Source of the DNA: an uncultured Latescibacterota bacterium
GTDB lineage: Bacteria > Latescibacterota > UBA2968
Assembly: GCA_958295785.1 (NCBI GenBank)
Contig: OY282377.1
Location: forward strand, 3,130,385 to 3,194,384
Direction of reading: 5' to 3'
Length of the DNA stretch: 64,000 bases
Shown: positions 8,812 through 17,772 of the stretch, in pieces
Position numbering within the stretch: position 1 is the first letter of the stretch
How the letters are laid out: every line of letters begins with the position of its first letter
The notes under the pieces: model-generated
Database searches by the model: none
The model's input: only the letters and a program-made list of their open reading frames with translations
What the model was told of the DNA's origin: nothing
Program-made: the position numbers and the translations under genes

Positions 8812-9491
8812 AGCGCAGATTCAAATTGACGCGGTGCGGAAAACCTATCAAATGGGCAATGAAATTGTTTACGCGCTGCGGGATATTTCTTTTCGCGTCC
8901 TCCAAAACGAGTACCTAGCGATCATGGGGCCCCTCCGGATCCGGCAAATCGACCTTGCTCAATATCCTCGGATGTTTGGATACGCCCTCGGCCGGGCAAT
9001 ACGTTTTGGACGGGGAAGCCATCAGCGAGATGAAAGGGGATGCCCTCGCGGACGTGCGAAACCGAAAAATCGGATTTGTGTTTCAAACGTTCAACTTGCT
9101 CAGTCGCGCAACAGCCCTGCAAAATGTGGAGTTGCCGCTGATTTACACGGGCCTATCCAGACGCCATCGCAGAGAACGGGCCAAAGCCACGCTGGATCGC
9201 GTGGGGCTATCCGACCGCATGACCCATCGCCCCAACGAGTTGTCGGGGGGGCAGCGTCAGCGCGTCGCTATCGCGCGGGCACTGGTGAACGAGCCGGCCA
9301 TTCTGCTCGCCGATGAACCCACCGGCAATTTGGATACGCGAACCGGCGAAGAGATTCTGACCATTTTTGAAGCCCTCCACCAGCAGGGGCAAACGGTTTT
9401 GGTCGTGACCCACGAAGAAGACGTGGCCCGGCGCACCTTGCGCGTTGTGCGCCTGCGAGACGGTCGCATCGAACAGGACGCGCCGCCATAA
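8804..9491 (+). pseudogene. MacB/LolD-type ABC ATPase, single-base frameshift in Walker A
   Basis: Frame 1 runs from the ATG at 8804 to the start of the P-loop (YLAIMGP). The rest ([13 protein letters not shown]..., signature [15 protein letters not shown], Walker [13 protein letters not shown]) is in the next frame from about 8934 to 9491. Removing one C from the GGGGCCCC run at 8926-8933 restores GPSGSGKST. So either the gene is freshly broken or this is an assembly indel. Family: LolD/MacB ATPases of about 230 residues. It is last in the efflux operon. Confidence 0.88.
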
Positions 9492-9515
9492 GCGCGAAAA
9501 TTTGGAGGAGATGCA

Positions 9516-9611
9516 ATGAACAAAATCAAATTTTACGCGCGCTCCTTTATTCGCACTTTTCACTTTTGGGAATCGCACTGGAACAAAATGTTCACCTTCG
9601 CAACCTATTGA
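9516..9611 (+). CDS. short ORF, probably a truncated gene start
   Basis: A 31-codon frame with GGAGGAG at 9504-9510 and start MNKIKFYARSF. The second half lies inside the dispersed cassette B, so this may be the beginning of a gene cut off by the repeat. No family recognised. Confidence 0.25.
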   Translation: MNKIKFYARSFIRTFHFWESHWNKMFTFATY

Positions 9612-9748
9612 TTTTACTTGCTTTGGAACAAAAAGTAGCGCATTCACAATCAGATGACACCTCCCGTCCTGTAAATCGCGATCCACATGCTCTCGCAGCA
9701 TGCCGCGCGTGCGTTTGCAGGCATGTTACATATCCCCTTGTTTTATCG

Positions 9749-9779
9749 CGTCTTAGAACATTCTGAGGCGTTTTTTTTA
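9749..9779 (+). terminator. terminator-like hairpin upstream of sigma-54 promoter B
   Basis: CGTCTTAGAA (9749-9758) pairs with TTCTGAGGCG (9761-9770) with two G-U pairs, followed by eight Ts. Its base changes relative to copy A preserve pairing. It would isolate the sigma-54 unit from the upstream operon. Confidence 0.55.
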
Positions 9780-9793
9780 TTTTTTCGCAAAAG

Positions 9794-9809
9794 TGGCATG
9801 GCAATTGCA
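9794..9809 (+). promoter_or_regulatory. sigma-54 (-24/-12) promoter B, ahead of the peptide-export run
   Basis: TGGCATGGCAATTGCA has GG at 9795-9796 and GC at 9807-9808, the required 12-base step. The predicted start near 9820 leaves a 63-base leader to the ATG at 9883. It may drive the whole plus-strand run to 26225. Confidence 0.7.
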
Positions 9810-9882
9810 AGATATGTCGCGTGCAGAAAATTACCGATGATGTGAACGCAGAGATGATGCAGGTAAACCCAGAGATAGCGCG

Positions 9883-11358
9883 ATGAAAATTCTACACATC
9901 TTGGATATTTCGCTGCCGCACCGACAAAGCGGCTACAGTCTGCGGAGTCAATACATCGTCAACGCGCAAAAAGCACTTGGCTTTGACCCCATCGCGCTCA
10001 CCCGATTGGGCGCGCCCGCCGATGGGCAATGTGCGGATGGCGTGGAATATATCGACGGTGTGCCCTACTTGCGAAATACCACAGAAGAACACCTGACGCG
10101 CATGGCACAGCGGCTGGGCGAACCGGCGATTCCACAGATCTATCACGCGGGGCAGGCACATCGATTTTGCAAGCGCGTTGCACGGGCCATTGAAATGGAA
10201 AAACCCGATCTGTTGCACGCGGCGTCGCCCGGCAGAAACGCGCAAATTGCCATTGATCTGGGGCATCGCTATGGCCTGCCCGCGGTGTACGAAGTGCGGG
10301 GCTTGTGGCACGACAGCGGCGTCGCGCAAGGCATGCTGTCTCCCGATTCAGCGGCGTATCAGAAACAACACGCGCAGCACGTCCAAGCTATGCAACGCGC
10401 CGATGCCGTGGTGACATTATCCGAAGTCCTGAAAGCCGAATGTGTCCGCGAAGGCATTGACGAACACAAAATCGGCGTGGTGCCCAATGGCGTCGCAGTC
10501 GCGTTTGACGCGCCCCAAAGCCGGGCGCGTGACCTCGCCGAGCACTTGGGCATTGAACCGACCGATGTCGTACTGGGCTATGTCGGGCTCGTGCGGTCAC
10601 TCGAAGGATTGCATCTGCTGTTGCAGGCATCCGAACAACTCAGAGGCCGACATCCCAACCTCAAAGTGCTGATCGTCGGCGGTGGCAGAGACTTGCCAAA
10701 CTTGCAACGCGAAGCCCGTGAACGCGGCCTCAAAGACGCCGCGATCTTTACCGGCCAAATTCCCCACGCCGACATTGCGGCGTATTACACGTTGATAGAT
10801 GTATTCGTCATTCCGCGCACGCGCAACCGCGTTACCGAATTGGTCGCGCCGATGAAGCCCTACGAAGCCATGGGCATGCAAAAAGCCGTTGTCGTCAGCG
10901 ATGTAGCCGCACTTAAAGAAGTGGTGACAGACGGCGAAACCGGGCGCGTTTTTGCAACCGACGATGTCAAAAGTCTCACGCGAACCTGCGCCGAACTCAT
11001 CGCACAGCCTGCGCTGCGAGCGCGACTGGGGCAACAGGCATGCCAATGGGTGCGCGCAGAGCGCACATGGCCCCGAGTTGTGGAACGCTATCGCGAAATA
11101 TATGAAATCGCGCGCGCGGCGCGACCCCCTCAACAATCCACCGTGCCTGTCAAAACGCGGCGCAAACGCATCGCGTTTTACAGCCAACACCTCATCGGCG
11201 TTGGGCATCACTTCCGCAACCGGCAAATTGTCAATGAACTGGTCAAAACATGCGATGTGTATTTCATCGACGGCGGGCGCCCCGTTCCAGGGGCCGAGCT
11301 CGATGAACGCATCGCGCATTTTCCTGCCCTCGCTTCGCGCAGGCGCGCGTGGCATTGA
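9883..11358 (+). CDS. GT4-type glycosyltransferase, N-terminal part of a two-domain protein
   Basis: Residues 1-415 form a complete GT-B glycosyltransferase: HRQSGYSLRSQYIV near the N-terminus, VVPNGV in the linker region, GYVGLVRSLEGLHLLL and the nucleotide-binding tail VIPRTRNRVTELVAPMKPYEAMGM with the family-4 E-x7-E spacing. The frame then enters a second domain (KRIAFYSQHLIGVGHHFRN...) and stops at 11358. Dropping one T from TTTT at 11319-11322 continues into the frame to 12409 without a break, so the native product was probably one protein of about 840 residues. Sugar and acceptor are unknown. The sigma-54 promoter B lies 63 bases upstream of the start. Confidence 0.85.
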   Translation: MKILHILDISLPHRQSGYSLRSQYIVNAQKALGFDPIALTRLGAPADGQCADGVEYIDGVPYLRNTTEEHLTRMAQRLGEPAIPQIYHAGQAHRFCKRVARAIEMEKPDLLHAASPGRNAQIAIDLGHRYGLPAVYEVRGLWHDSGVAQGMLSPDSAAYQKQHAQHVQAMQRADAVVTLSEVLKAECVREGIDEHKIGVVPNGVAVAFDAPQSRARDLAEHLGIEPTDVVLGYVGLVRSLEGLHLLLQASEQLRGRHPNLKVLIVGGGRDLPNLQREARERGLKDAAIFTGQIPHADIAAYYTLIDVFVIPRTRNRVTELVAPMKPYEAMGMQKAVVVSDVAALKEVVTDGETGRVFATDDVKSLTRTCAELIAQPALRARLGQQACQWVRAERTWPRVVERYREIYEIARAARPPQQSTVPVKTRRKRIAFYSQHLIGVGHHFRNRQIVNELVKTCDVYFIDGGRPVPGAELDERIAHFPALASRRRAWH

Positions 11359-12409
11359 GCCTGTTGACGGGCACGGGGATTTGCAGGCCGCGATGCGCGA
11401 GCACCAGACTAGGCTTTCCGAAGCGATGGAACAAATTCGCCCCGACGTGTTGTGCATCGAATTTTTCCCATTCAGTCGCTGGTCGCTCAAAAGCGAAATC
11501 CTCAATACCATTGTCAAGTGCAACCAGATCAATCCCAGTGCAAATGTGGTGTGTTCCCTGCGCGATATTCCAACGCGGGCAAAAAGCGATGTGTTGCAAC
11601 CGATCACCGAGTTTGCCCAACGCCGCGATGGCGATGCCATGCGGTTTTATTCCGTGCCCTTTGGCGGGATACACCACGAGCACCTGTCTTTTAATCGGCG
11701 CTACTACGAAGAGGTGGCGCCCGTATTGAATCTGTATTTTGACGCGGTATTGGTACACGGCGATCCCAAATTGTCGCAGTTGGAAGATCACTTCCCATGG
11801 GTGGCAGACATCGGCATTCCCGTGGTCTATACGGGATTTGTGTCCGAAAAGCTCGAAGACGCCGTGCGCCCTGAATGCGCGCCCAACCGGTATGTTTTGG
11901 TCAGCACGGGCGGCGGGGCCGAAGGCGTTGCGCTCGCGGCGCCGTGTATTGAAGCGTGGAAAAAATTGGAATGGGACGATGCGCTCAATGGCCGCGAGAT
12001 GGTGATTTTTGCTGGCGCGTTTATCGAGGACACGCATTTTGACGCCCTGCGCGCCCTGTGCGGCGACGGGCCGTTTCACTTGGAACGCTTCACGTCCAAC
12101 TTTTTGGCCTGGATGAACGATGCCGATTTGTCGATCAGCCGCGCGGGATACAATACGTGTATGAATGTGCTCGAAACGCAAATCCCAGCCATTTTAGTGC
12201 CGAGCATTGCAATGGACGATCAGGAATTTCGCGCCCAGCGGTTGATGGATCTGGGCCTCGCACATGTGATACACCCCGATCACCTGTCTGCGACAAAGAT
12301 GGCAAACGCCATTCGAGACGCGCTCGGAAGCACGGTGCCCGAACACCCTCTCGGCCTCAATGGCGCCGAGCGCACGCGAAAATTTATTGAATCAGCGGTC
12401 GGCAATTAG
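11319..12409 (+). pseudogene. MurG/GT28-like glycosyltransferase domain, continuation in shifted frame
   Basis: In-frame from about 11323 (LPSLRAGARGIEPVDG) to the stop at 12409. It shows the layout of MurG-like or predicted GT-B transferases: VLCIEFFPFSRW, RDIPTRAKSD, VYTGFVSEK, VLVSTGGGAEG, a FTSNFLAWMNDADLSISRAGYNTCMNVLETQ donor-binding region and RAQRLMDLGLA. It follows the GT4 domain with a one-base shift (extra T at 11319-11322). No separate ribosome-binding site is evident, so translation after a real frameshift would be lost. Possibly an assembly error. Confidence 0.75.
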
Positions 12410-12444
12410 CGATCCGATACCCCATCACTCCCCTGAGGTCAACA

Positions 12445-13848
12445 ATGAAGATCTACGTCCCCCATCCGTATCACGATCAAGAGAAAGTCACACAATCAAA
12501 TAGTGGCGCGTCCCTTTCGGGATTGAACCACATTCAGGCGTTGTCGCACGATTGCGATGTGTATGTGCCAGCGCCTGAAGCCGTGGATTACGGCCCGAAT
12601 TTGCACGGGATTCGGCAGGCGTTTGAGACGATTGAGTCGTCTCGGCAATGGTTTGCGCGGCAGGATTTTGACGGTGTAGTGATGTTTGAACCCAAAGCAG
12701 ATGATCTCGCGTTTTTCCGCCATGTGTGTCCCGCGCCCATCGTGATTCGGCTGTCGTGTTCTTTTGGGCGCAATCGCGATTTTATGGACAAAGTTCTGAA
12801 TTGTTATTCGCTGTTGCGGCCTTGGGACGCGCTGTCGCCCAAGTCGGCTTATGTCGCCGGAGAAATGGGCGATTTGGTGTTTGACCCGTCGCATTTGCAC
12901 CCGATTACCAATGGGGTCAATGCCGATGTGTTCGCGACGATAGACAAGTTGCAAGCGCGAAAAGAGATCGCGACGAAGCCGGGTGATCAACGCTTTTTGG
13001 AAATGCCCGTGGTGGGCTTTTGCGGGCGGTTTGAACCGGGCAAGGGCGCGTATCCGTTTTTGCGGATGGCAGATCTGAATCCCAATGTGTTGTTCGCGGT
13101 AATCGGCAAGCAGTTCGCGTCTGTGACACATCCCCCCAATGTGGTCTTCCTCGGCGCGCAACCCTATACGCAGATGCCGCTGTATTACAACATGCTCGAT
13201 GTTCTGTGCGCCCTGTCCGTGTATTCGTACGAATCGTGTCCCTCAACCGTGTTGGAGGGCATGGCGTGTGGGCTCCCCGTTGTGGCGACAAATTTTGCGG
13301 GCGCGCCCGAATTGCTGGGCCACAGCGGGCGGTTGATCGAGATCGAGCGATTTGAAGACGAGCCATTGAATGTGACGGGCTATATCTCACCCCGCGCGAT
13401 TTCGGATGCGGTGCGCGATTTGTTAAAGAGCAAAACCGAGCGCGTGGAACTGGGCGACAAGGCGCGCCAACGCGCACTCGAGTTTTCGTGGGATCGCACG
13501 GCAAAGCAAATCATCGCCCTGTTTGAAAATCTGCGGATCAAACGAGACGCGCCCGCATGCCCCATTCCAATGACCATAAGCTTTGCCCAAAGTTGCGATG
13601 CGTCCAGCAACCTGAAAAGCGTGGCCAAGGGCTTTAACTATCTGGGTAGCAAACAAGGCCCGTTGCCGCGCATCCCGTTTTTGGGACAAGACCTGCCCCT
13701 GCTTGAAGGCTTGGGCCTTCACTTGATGCACTATCTGCATCCAAACGAAGTCGAAGCCATCCTGTCGGGCTTGTGCGATACGCGAGCCACAGCCCACAAA
13801 ACGCTTCGCAAAATCCGACACCTCAGCGACATGCTCATGGCACCCTGA
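12445..13848 (+). CDS. GT4-type glycosyltransferase with extra C-terminal domain
   Basis: A 467-residue GT-B enzyme. N-terminal KIYVPHPYHDQEK, ITNGVNADVF in the linker, VVGFCGRFEPGKGAYPFL at the start of the donor domain and SYESCPSTVLEGMACGLPVVATNFAGAPE as the GT4 nucleotide-sugar motif. The last 100 residues (from about 370) are an unrecognised extension. It starts 36 bases after the previous glycosyltransferase and ends 61 bases before a double-glycine peptide gene, all on one strand, so co-transcription with the peptide genes is likely. A role in sugar decoration of the peptide is speculation. Confidence 0.88.
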   Translation: MKIYVPHPYHDQEKVTQSNSGASLSGLNHIQALSHDCDVYVPAPEAVDYGPNLHGIRQAFETIESSRQWFARQDFDGVVMFEPKADDLAFFRHVCPAPIVIRLSCSFGRNRDFMDKVLNCYSLLRPWDALSPKSAYVAGEMGDLVFDPSHLHPITNGVNADVFATIDKLQARKEIATKPGDQRFLEMPVVGFCGRFEPGKGAYPFLRMADLNPNVLFAVIGKQFASVTHPPNVVFLGAQPYTQMPLYYNMLDVLCALSVYSYESCPSTVLEGMACGLPVVATNFAGAPELLGHSGRLIEIERFEDEPLNVTGYISPRAISDAVRDLLKSKTERVELGDKARQRALEFSWDRTAKQIIALFENLRIKRDAPACPIPMTISFAQSCDASSNLKSVAKGFNYLGSKQGPLPRIPFLGQDLPLLEGLGLHLMHYLHPNEVEAILSGLCDTRATAHKTLRKIRHLSDMLMAP

Positions 13849-13909
13849 TCAGCACCCAAGGGATGCTATGCTACCCGCGCTGAGATGCGAAAGAAAGGAG
13901 GTGATAAAT

Positions 13910-14128
13910 ATGACGAGACGAATCGTATCAAACCCTGGGCAATCGGCTCCAGTTGCGACCTATTTGCCGATTAAAACGACTGATCTGAACGCGCGTCAAA
14001 CGGCTCAGGTCTCTGGTGGCTACGTTGGCTGGTCCCTTTATGATCTCATCGCTGATTATATCAGTGAGGAATTCGGTATCGACTTGCCAACACCACCAGA
14101 TGTAGATGTTCACCCTTGGTCAATGTAG
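13910..14128 (+). CDS. double-glycine leader peptide precursor 1 (bacteriocin-like)
   Basis: A 72-residue precursor. The ATG at 13910 has a perfect AAGGAGGTGAT 6 bases upstream, so it should be strongly translated. The leader (1-37) ends LNARQTAQVSGG, the pattern recognised by C39 peptidase exporters (hydrophobic positions -12, -7, -4 and GG at -2/-1). The predicted core is 35 residues, starts YVGWSLYDLIADY, is acidic and has PTPPDVD and a final PWSM. The core has no Cys or Lys. A C39 exporter and HlyD adaptor are encoded downstream at 19943-25456. Family not otherwise recognised. Confidence 0.75.
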   Translation: MTRRIVSNPGQSAPVATYLPIKTTDLNARQTAQVSGGYVGWSLYDLIADYISEEFGIDLPTPPDVDVHPWSM

Positions 14129-14255
14129 TTCAAAACCAAGGTGAGTAAGAAGCCGCTACTGCGGTGAGTTCCCAGTGGGAATACATGCTGACTATTCTGC
14201 ACAATTCTCACATTCCATAGATGCTGGGTCAATACCCGACATTTCACAACGCATG

Positions 14256-14295
14256 CCCTGAAAGTTCGCCCTCGAACTAAGGTGAGTATTCAGGG
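14256..14295 (+). promoter_or_regulatory. two-step RNA hairpin between the two peptide genes
   Basis: CCCTGAA (14256-14262) pairs with TTCAGGG (14289-14295); nested inside, AGTTCG (14263-14268) pairs with CGAACT (14273-14278) around CCCT. No T-run follows. It could stabilise or attenuate the message ahead of peptide 2. Confidence 0.4.
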
Positions 14296-14350
14296 TGCAA
14301 ACAATTTTCTTGCTGAACGTTTCCATTCATTTATTTTTTTGGAGGATATC

Positions 14351-14671
14351 ATGTCCGCTATCGCTTTGAACAATCGCGTCACCACGTATTCAGGTTCAGA
14401 TGTCGCTTTTGCCTCTTGCACGGCATTGCCCATCCATCAAACAACGCTCAGTGCTGAAGAACTGGCCGGCATTGATGGCTTGTGGGATTGGGGAGATTGC
14501 ATTTCTTGTATGGTGGAAGGTGCTGCAACTGGTCTCGTAGGTGGGGCAGTAGGTGGTGCCTTAGCTGGAGGGCTTCCCGGTGCTTTGATGGGTGCTGCGG
14601 CTGGTGCAGTAGCTGGTGCAGCAACTGGTGCAGCCGGTTATGCATGGGATGAATTCTTAGGTGACTTTTAG
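14351..14671 (+). CDS. double-glycine-type peptide precursor 2, Gly/Ala-rich class II bacteriocin-like
   Basis: A 106-residue precursor with GGAGG 6 bases before the ATG at 14351. The leader ends LSAEELAGIDG (residues 33-43), which fits the LSxxEL...G leader pattern, although the -2 residue is Asp rather than Gly. The core of 63 residues begins LWDWGDCISCM (CxxC at 50-53) and continues as a hydrophobic Gly/Ala segment with repeated GxxxG spacing, as in two-peptide pore-forming bacteriocins, ending in DEFLGDF. Peptides 1 and 2 may act together. The export system is encoded downstream. Confidence 0.75.
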   Translation: MSAIALNNRVTTYSGSDVAFASCTALPIHQTTLSAEELAGIDGLWDWGDCISCMVEGAATGLVGGAVGGALAGGLPGALMGAAAGAVAGAATGAAGYAWDEFLGDF

Positions 14672-14858
14672 GATTATTATACCAGTTTGGTTTCCTGTTG
14701 TCCGTATCCTACATACCATCAGGGATAACAAAAAGGCATGTCCATTAGGGTGAGCAAGGAAAGAGATGCTTCGACTACGCGACGCTCAGCATGGCGTGCG
14801 AAACCTTGGACGTAGATATAGGCCAACATCAAATCAATTTGGTATTAGCACTTCCTAA

Positions 14859-14913
14859 TTGAGAGTCTTCTGAGCAGATGGCTACCCAGTCTTGTTGCGA
14901 GGAAGACTCTCAA
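14859..14913 (+). promoter_or_regulatory. 12-bp inverted repeat downstream of peptide 2
   Basis: TTGAGAGTCTTC (14859-14870) and GAAGACTCTCAA (14902-14913) are perfect inverted repeats with a 31-base loop. A run of six Ts follows at 14923. The gap 14672-15011 holds no convincing gene; the hairpin may end or regulate the peptide transcript. Confidence 0.4.
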
Positions 14914-15011
14914 CCTGAACCAATTTTTTAAGGAGGTGAAAAACGAGGATCACGGGCATTCTTTCCACATAACTAGCTGTTCCAAACTGTCTGTTTCAAT
15001 GGAGGTTTTTA

Positions 15012-15278
15012 ATGAAGCACAAAAAGTCTTTTTTCGGCCATACTTGGTCAGGTCTCATCTTTGGTGTTATACTTTTGGGGATCCTTTTAGGGTTTGTCGG
15101 CGCACCAATAGCAATAATCATGACGCATTTTTATCCTGAATCAAACGGTATTGGCATAGGTAGTATCGCGAGCGGACTGATTGCCGGTTTGTCAGTAAAG
15201 GCAAAAAGGTATTGGAATTGGGCTGACCAAGTGATGGCAAAGCTCTTTGGATCCAATGGCAACAAACAGACGGGATAG
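15012..15278 (+). CDS. small membrane protein 1, candidate immunity protein
   Basis: An 88-residue protein with GGAGG 6 bases before the ATG at 15012. Two hydrophobic segments (about 13-38 and 45-62) are followed by a basic C-terminal tail. It aligns by eye with the 17773 protein: TWxGLIxGVxL, PxxII, GLIAG/MLICF and a KxxW...VMAxxF tail. Small two-TM proteins next to bacteriocin genes are often immunity proteins, but this is inferred from size and position only. The nested IS pair separates the two paralogues. Confidence 0.6.
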   Translation: MKHKKSFFGHTWSGLIFGVILLGILLGFVGAPIAIIMTHFYPESNGIGIGSIASGLIAGLSVKAKRYWNWADQVMAKLFGSNGNKQTG

Positions 15279-15549
15279 AAAGGGCAGTCAACTCGTTGAG
15301 GTAATCTCCCTTAGAGGTTCATTGGACATCCGGTGTAAGTCCTTTTAAGGGACTCACACCGCCTACCTAAAATCAGTGACGTTTTTGTTTTTCAGTGAGT
15401 CATCTATTTGACAGTAATTCACATTTTACCACTGTCTGATCAACGGAAGTCAGGTATCGTAAATTGTTGCTAAACGGTAAGTTGATTCGAAGGTCACTTT
15501 TGATTATGGGGTAGGAGCGTTTGATGGTATCGGTTCCTATCCCATAAAA
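15279..15549. other. gene-free stretch with hairpin, before IS copy 2
   Basis: No gene recognised. GGTGTAAGTCC near 15332 pairs with GGACTCACACC near 15350 with one mismatch. It may end the peptide/immunity transcript. Confidence 0.3.
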
Positions 15550-16370
15550 TAGGACTTACGCAATTTCCATTGGAATATGAGGTGCTTTGAGTTGTTGTCT
15601 CAAGAAGTCAGCCACCCCCCGGTATTTGACTTGATAAATGGTTTGTCCTGTTTGATAGGCCACCTGCGCGAGTCGAATCCAAACCCACATCGCACACCCC
15701 ATATGATTTCGTACAATGCGTGCCAACCGACATGGACACTTTTCAAGCCCTGTCACTTGTTTGACTTCGCGGTGAAATTGCTCAATTTTCCATCGTTGGT
15801 GACACACCTGTTGTACCCCTGAAGAATCGTTTTGAGCATGGTCGTTCGTTACGACATACGCCGTGCGTCTGGCAGAAGACGCCACTCGGAATCATTTCAC
15901 TTTGTGGTCTTTGGGGAACCCTCTGATTTTAATTGGCTTGCCTTGTTTGCGCTCCGCTTGAGTCCAAGTTAAGCTATCTACGCGCTGGTAGGGGGTTGTG
16001 CCTGCCGAAAAGTCCACGCGCCGGTTCGTCTTGAGGGGACAATAATAGGTTTTTTGCATCTGCTCTATGTGTAGCATGACCGTTTTGGTCGCATACCAAC
16101 TGTCCATCAAGACCCCGGTAAAAGGGAGGCACTTCTGATAGACCCACGCAGAGCGCATGTCCTTGAGATGATCCCATTTGGTTTTGCCATCGCCTTGCGG
16201 GTCATAAATCCGATAGTCAATCAGCCAGAACCGATCCTGTTGCGGATTGACATAGACACATGTGACCACCCCAATGCCATTGATGACGCCTTGGGCGTTG
16301 CCGCTATATTGACGACGCACTCACGCGATCTTGCGTGCGTGTCGCTTGTCTAAAACCGTGTCATCAAAGA

Positions 16371-17462
16371 TAGGACTTACGCAATCACCATTGGAATATC
16401 AGGTGCTTTGAGTTGTTGTCTCAAGAAGTCAGCCACCCCCCGGTATTTGACTTGATAAATGGTTTGTCCTGTTTGATAGGCCACCTGCGCGAGTCGAATC
16501 CAAACGAACATCGCACACCCAATATGATTTCGTACAATGCGTGCCAATCGACATGGACACTTTTCAAGCCCGGTCACCTGTTTGACTTCGCGGTGAAATT
16601 GCTCAATTTTCCATCGCCTGTGACACACCTGTTGTACCACTGAAGAATCGTTTTGAGCATGGTCGTTAGTTACGACATACGCCGTGCGTCTGGCAGCAGA
16701 CGCCACCCGGAATAATTTCACTTTGTGGTCTTTGGGGAACCCTCTGATTTTAATTGACTTGCCTTGTTTGCATTCCGCTTGAGTCCAAGTTAAGCTATCT
16801 ACGCGCTGGTAGGGGGTTGTGCCTGCCGAATCGTCCACGCGCCGGTTCGTCTTGAGGGGACAGTAATAGGTTTTTTGCATCTGCTCTATGTGTAGCATGA
16901 CTGTTTTGGTCGCATACCAACTGTCCATCAAGACCCCGGTAAAAGGAAGGCACTTCTGATAGACCAACGCAGAGAGCATGTCCTTGAGATGATCCAACTT
17001 GGTTTTGCCATCGCCTTGCGGGTCATAAATCCGATAGTCAATCAGCCAGAACCGATCCTGTTGCGGATTGACATAGACACATGTGACCACCCCAATGCCA
17101 TTGATGACGCCTTGGGCGTTGCCGCTATATTGACGGCGCACTCACGCGATCTTGCGTGCGTGTCGCTTGTCTAAAACCGTGTCATCAAAGATCACATCGC
17201 CTTCAGGCGTCAGCGCGATGGGGTCTTTGACGTGTTCCCACACCAAGCGGGGTGGGATACGATCACCGGCGAGATAGCGGTTGATCATATCATGACTGAA
17301 CCCTTCGCTATGGTCGGCGAAAGGGGTCAGGGTATCGTTGAGGGGACGGCTAAGCAGATACTGACAGTAATCCAAACGCGTCGGTTGGCGCATTGATACC
17401 TCCTCAAAGTGATAAATTTTACGGAATTGCACCCTTTTTTAACTCAGCATGCGTAAGTCCTA
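16371..17462 (-). mobile_element. IS701-like element, copy 3, nested in copy 2
   Basis: A full 1092-bp element with perfect ends, inserted into the transposase gene of copy 2. A 5-bp duplication AAAGA (16366-16370, 17463-17467) marks the event. It is therefore younger than copy 2. Confidence 0.93.
16377..17393 (-). pseudogene. IS701-like transposase of copy 3 with in-frame TGA
   Basis: Full-length and undamaged apart from codon 84, which is TGA instead of TTA (reads KIA-stop-VRRQ at about 17142). The frame remains open to the normal stop after it, and catalytic D157 and E264 regions are intact. Either a dead copy mobilised in trans or one needing stop-codon readthrough. Confidence 0.88.
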
Positions 17463-17772
17463 AAAGATCACATAGCCTTCAGGCGTCAGCGCGATGTGGT
17501 CTTTGACGTGTTCCCACACCAAGCGGGGTGGGATACGATCACCGGCGAGATAGCGGTTGATCCTATCATGACTGAACCCTTCGCTATGGTCGGCGAAAGG
17601 GGGCAGGGTATCGTTGAGGGGACGGCTAAGCAGATACTGACAGGAATCCAAACGCGTCGGTTGGCGCATTGACACCTCCTCAAAGTGATAAATTTTACGG
17701 AATTGCACCCTTTTTTAACTCAGCATGCGTAAGTCCTAAAAATATCAATAAGGACAAAAACGGAGGTTCTGA

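Larger units (their letters stand above)
9559..9830. repeat. dispersed sigma-54 cassette, copy B (uninterrupted)
   Basis: Diverged copy of 3971-5330 without the IS. It ends with a terminator-like hairpin (9749-9770) and the sigma-54 promoter at 9794-9809 just ahead of the glycosyltransferase gene at 9883. Confidence 0.75.
15556..17669 (-). pseudogene. IS701-like transposase of copy 2, inactivated
   Basis: Reads as the 4150-5166 transposase but is broken three ways. Copy 3 is inserted in the reading frame after codon 71. The shared TGA at codon 84 is present (just left of the copy-3 junction). A second TGA lies at codon 227 (15892-15894), where the intact copy has TTA. Codons 75-83 and the D-D-E region are otherwise well kept. 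Confidence 0.88.
15550..17738 (-). mobile_element. IS701-like element, copy 2 (split by copy 3)
   Basis: Left part 15550-16370 and right part 17463-17738; without copy 3 and its 5-bp target duplication the element is exactly 1092 bp. Flanks share AAAA. Ends TAGGACTTACGC and GCGTAAGTCCTA as in the other copies. Confidence 0.92.

Noticed and set aside
14936-15139. GTG-started frame upstream of small membrane protein 1
   Set aside because: Translation is unlike a protein and its GTG lies inside the AAGGAGGTG; the ATG at 15012 has its own ribosome-binding site and matches the paralogue.
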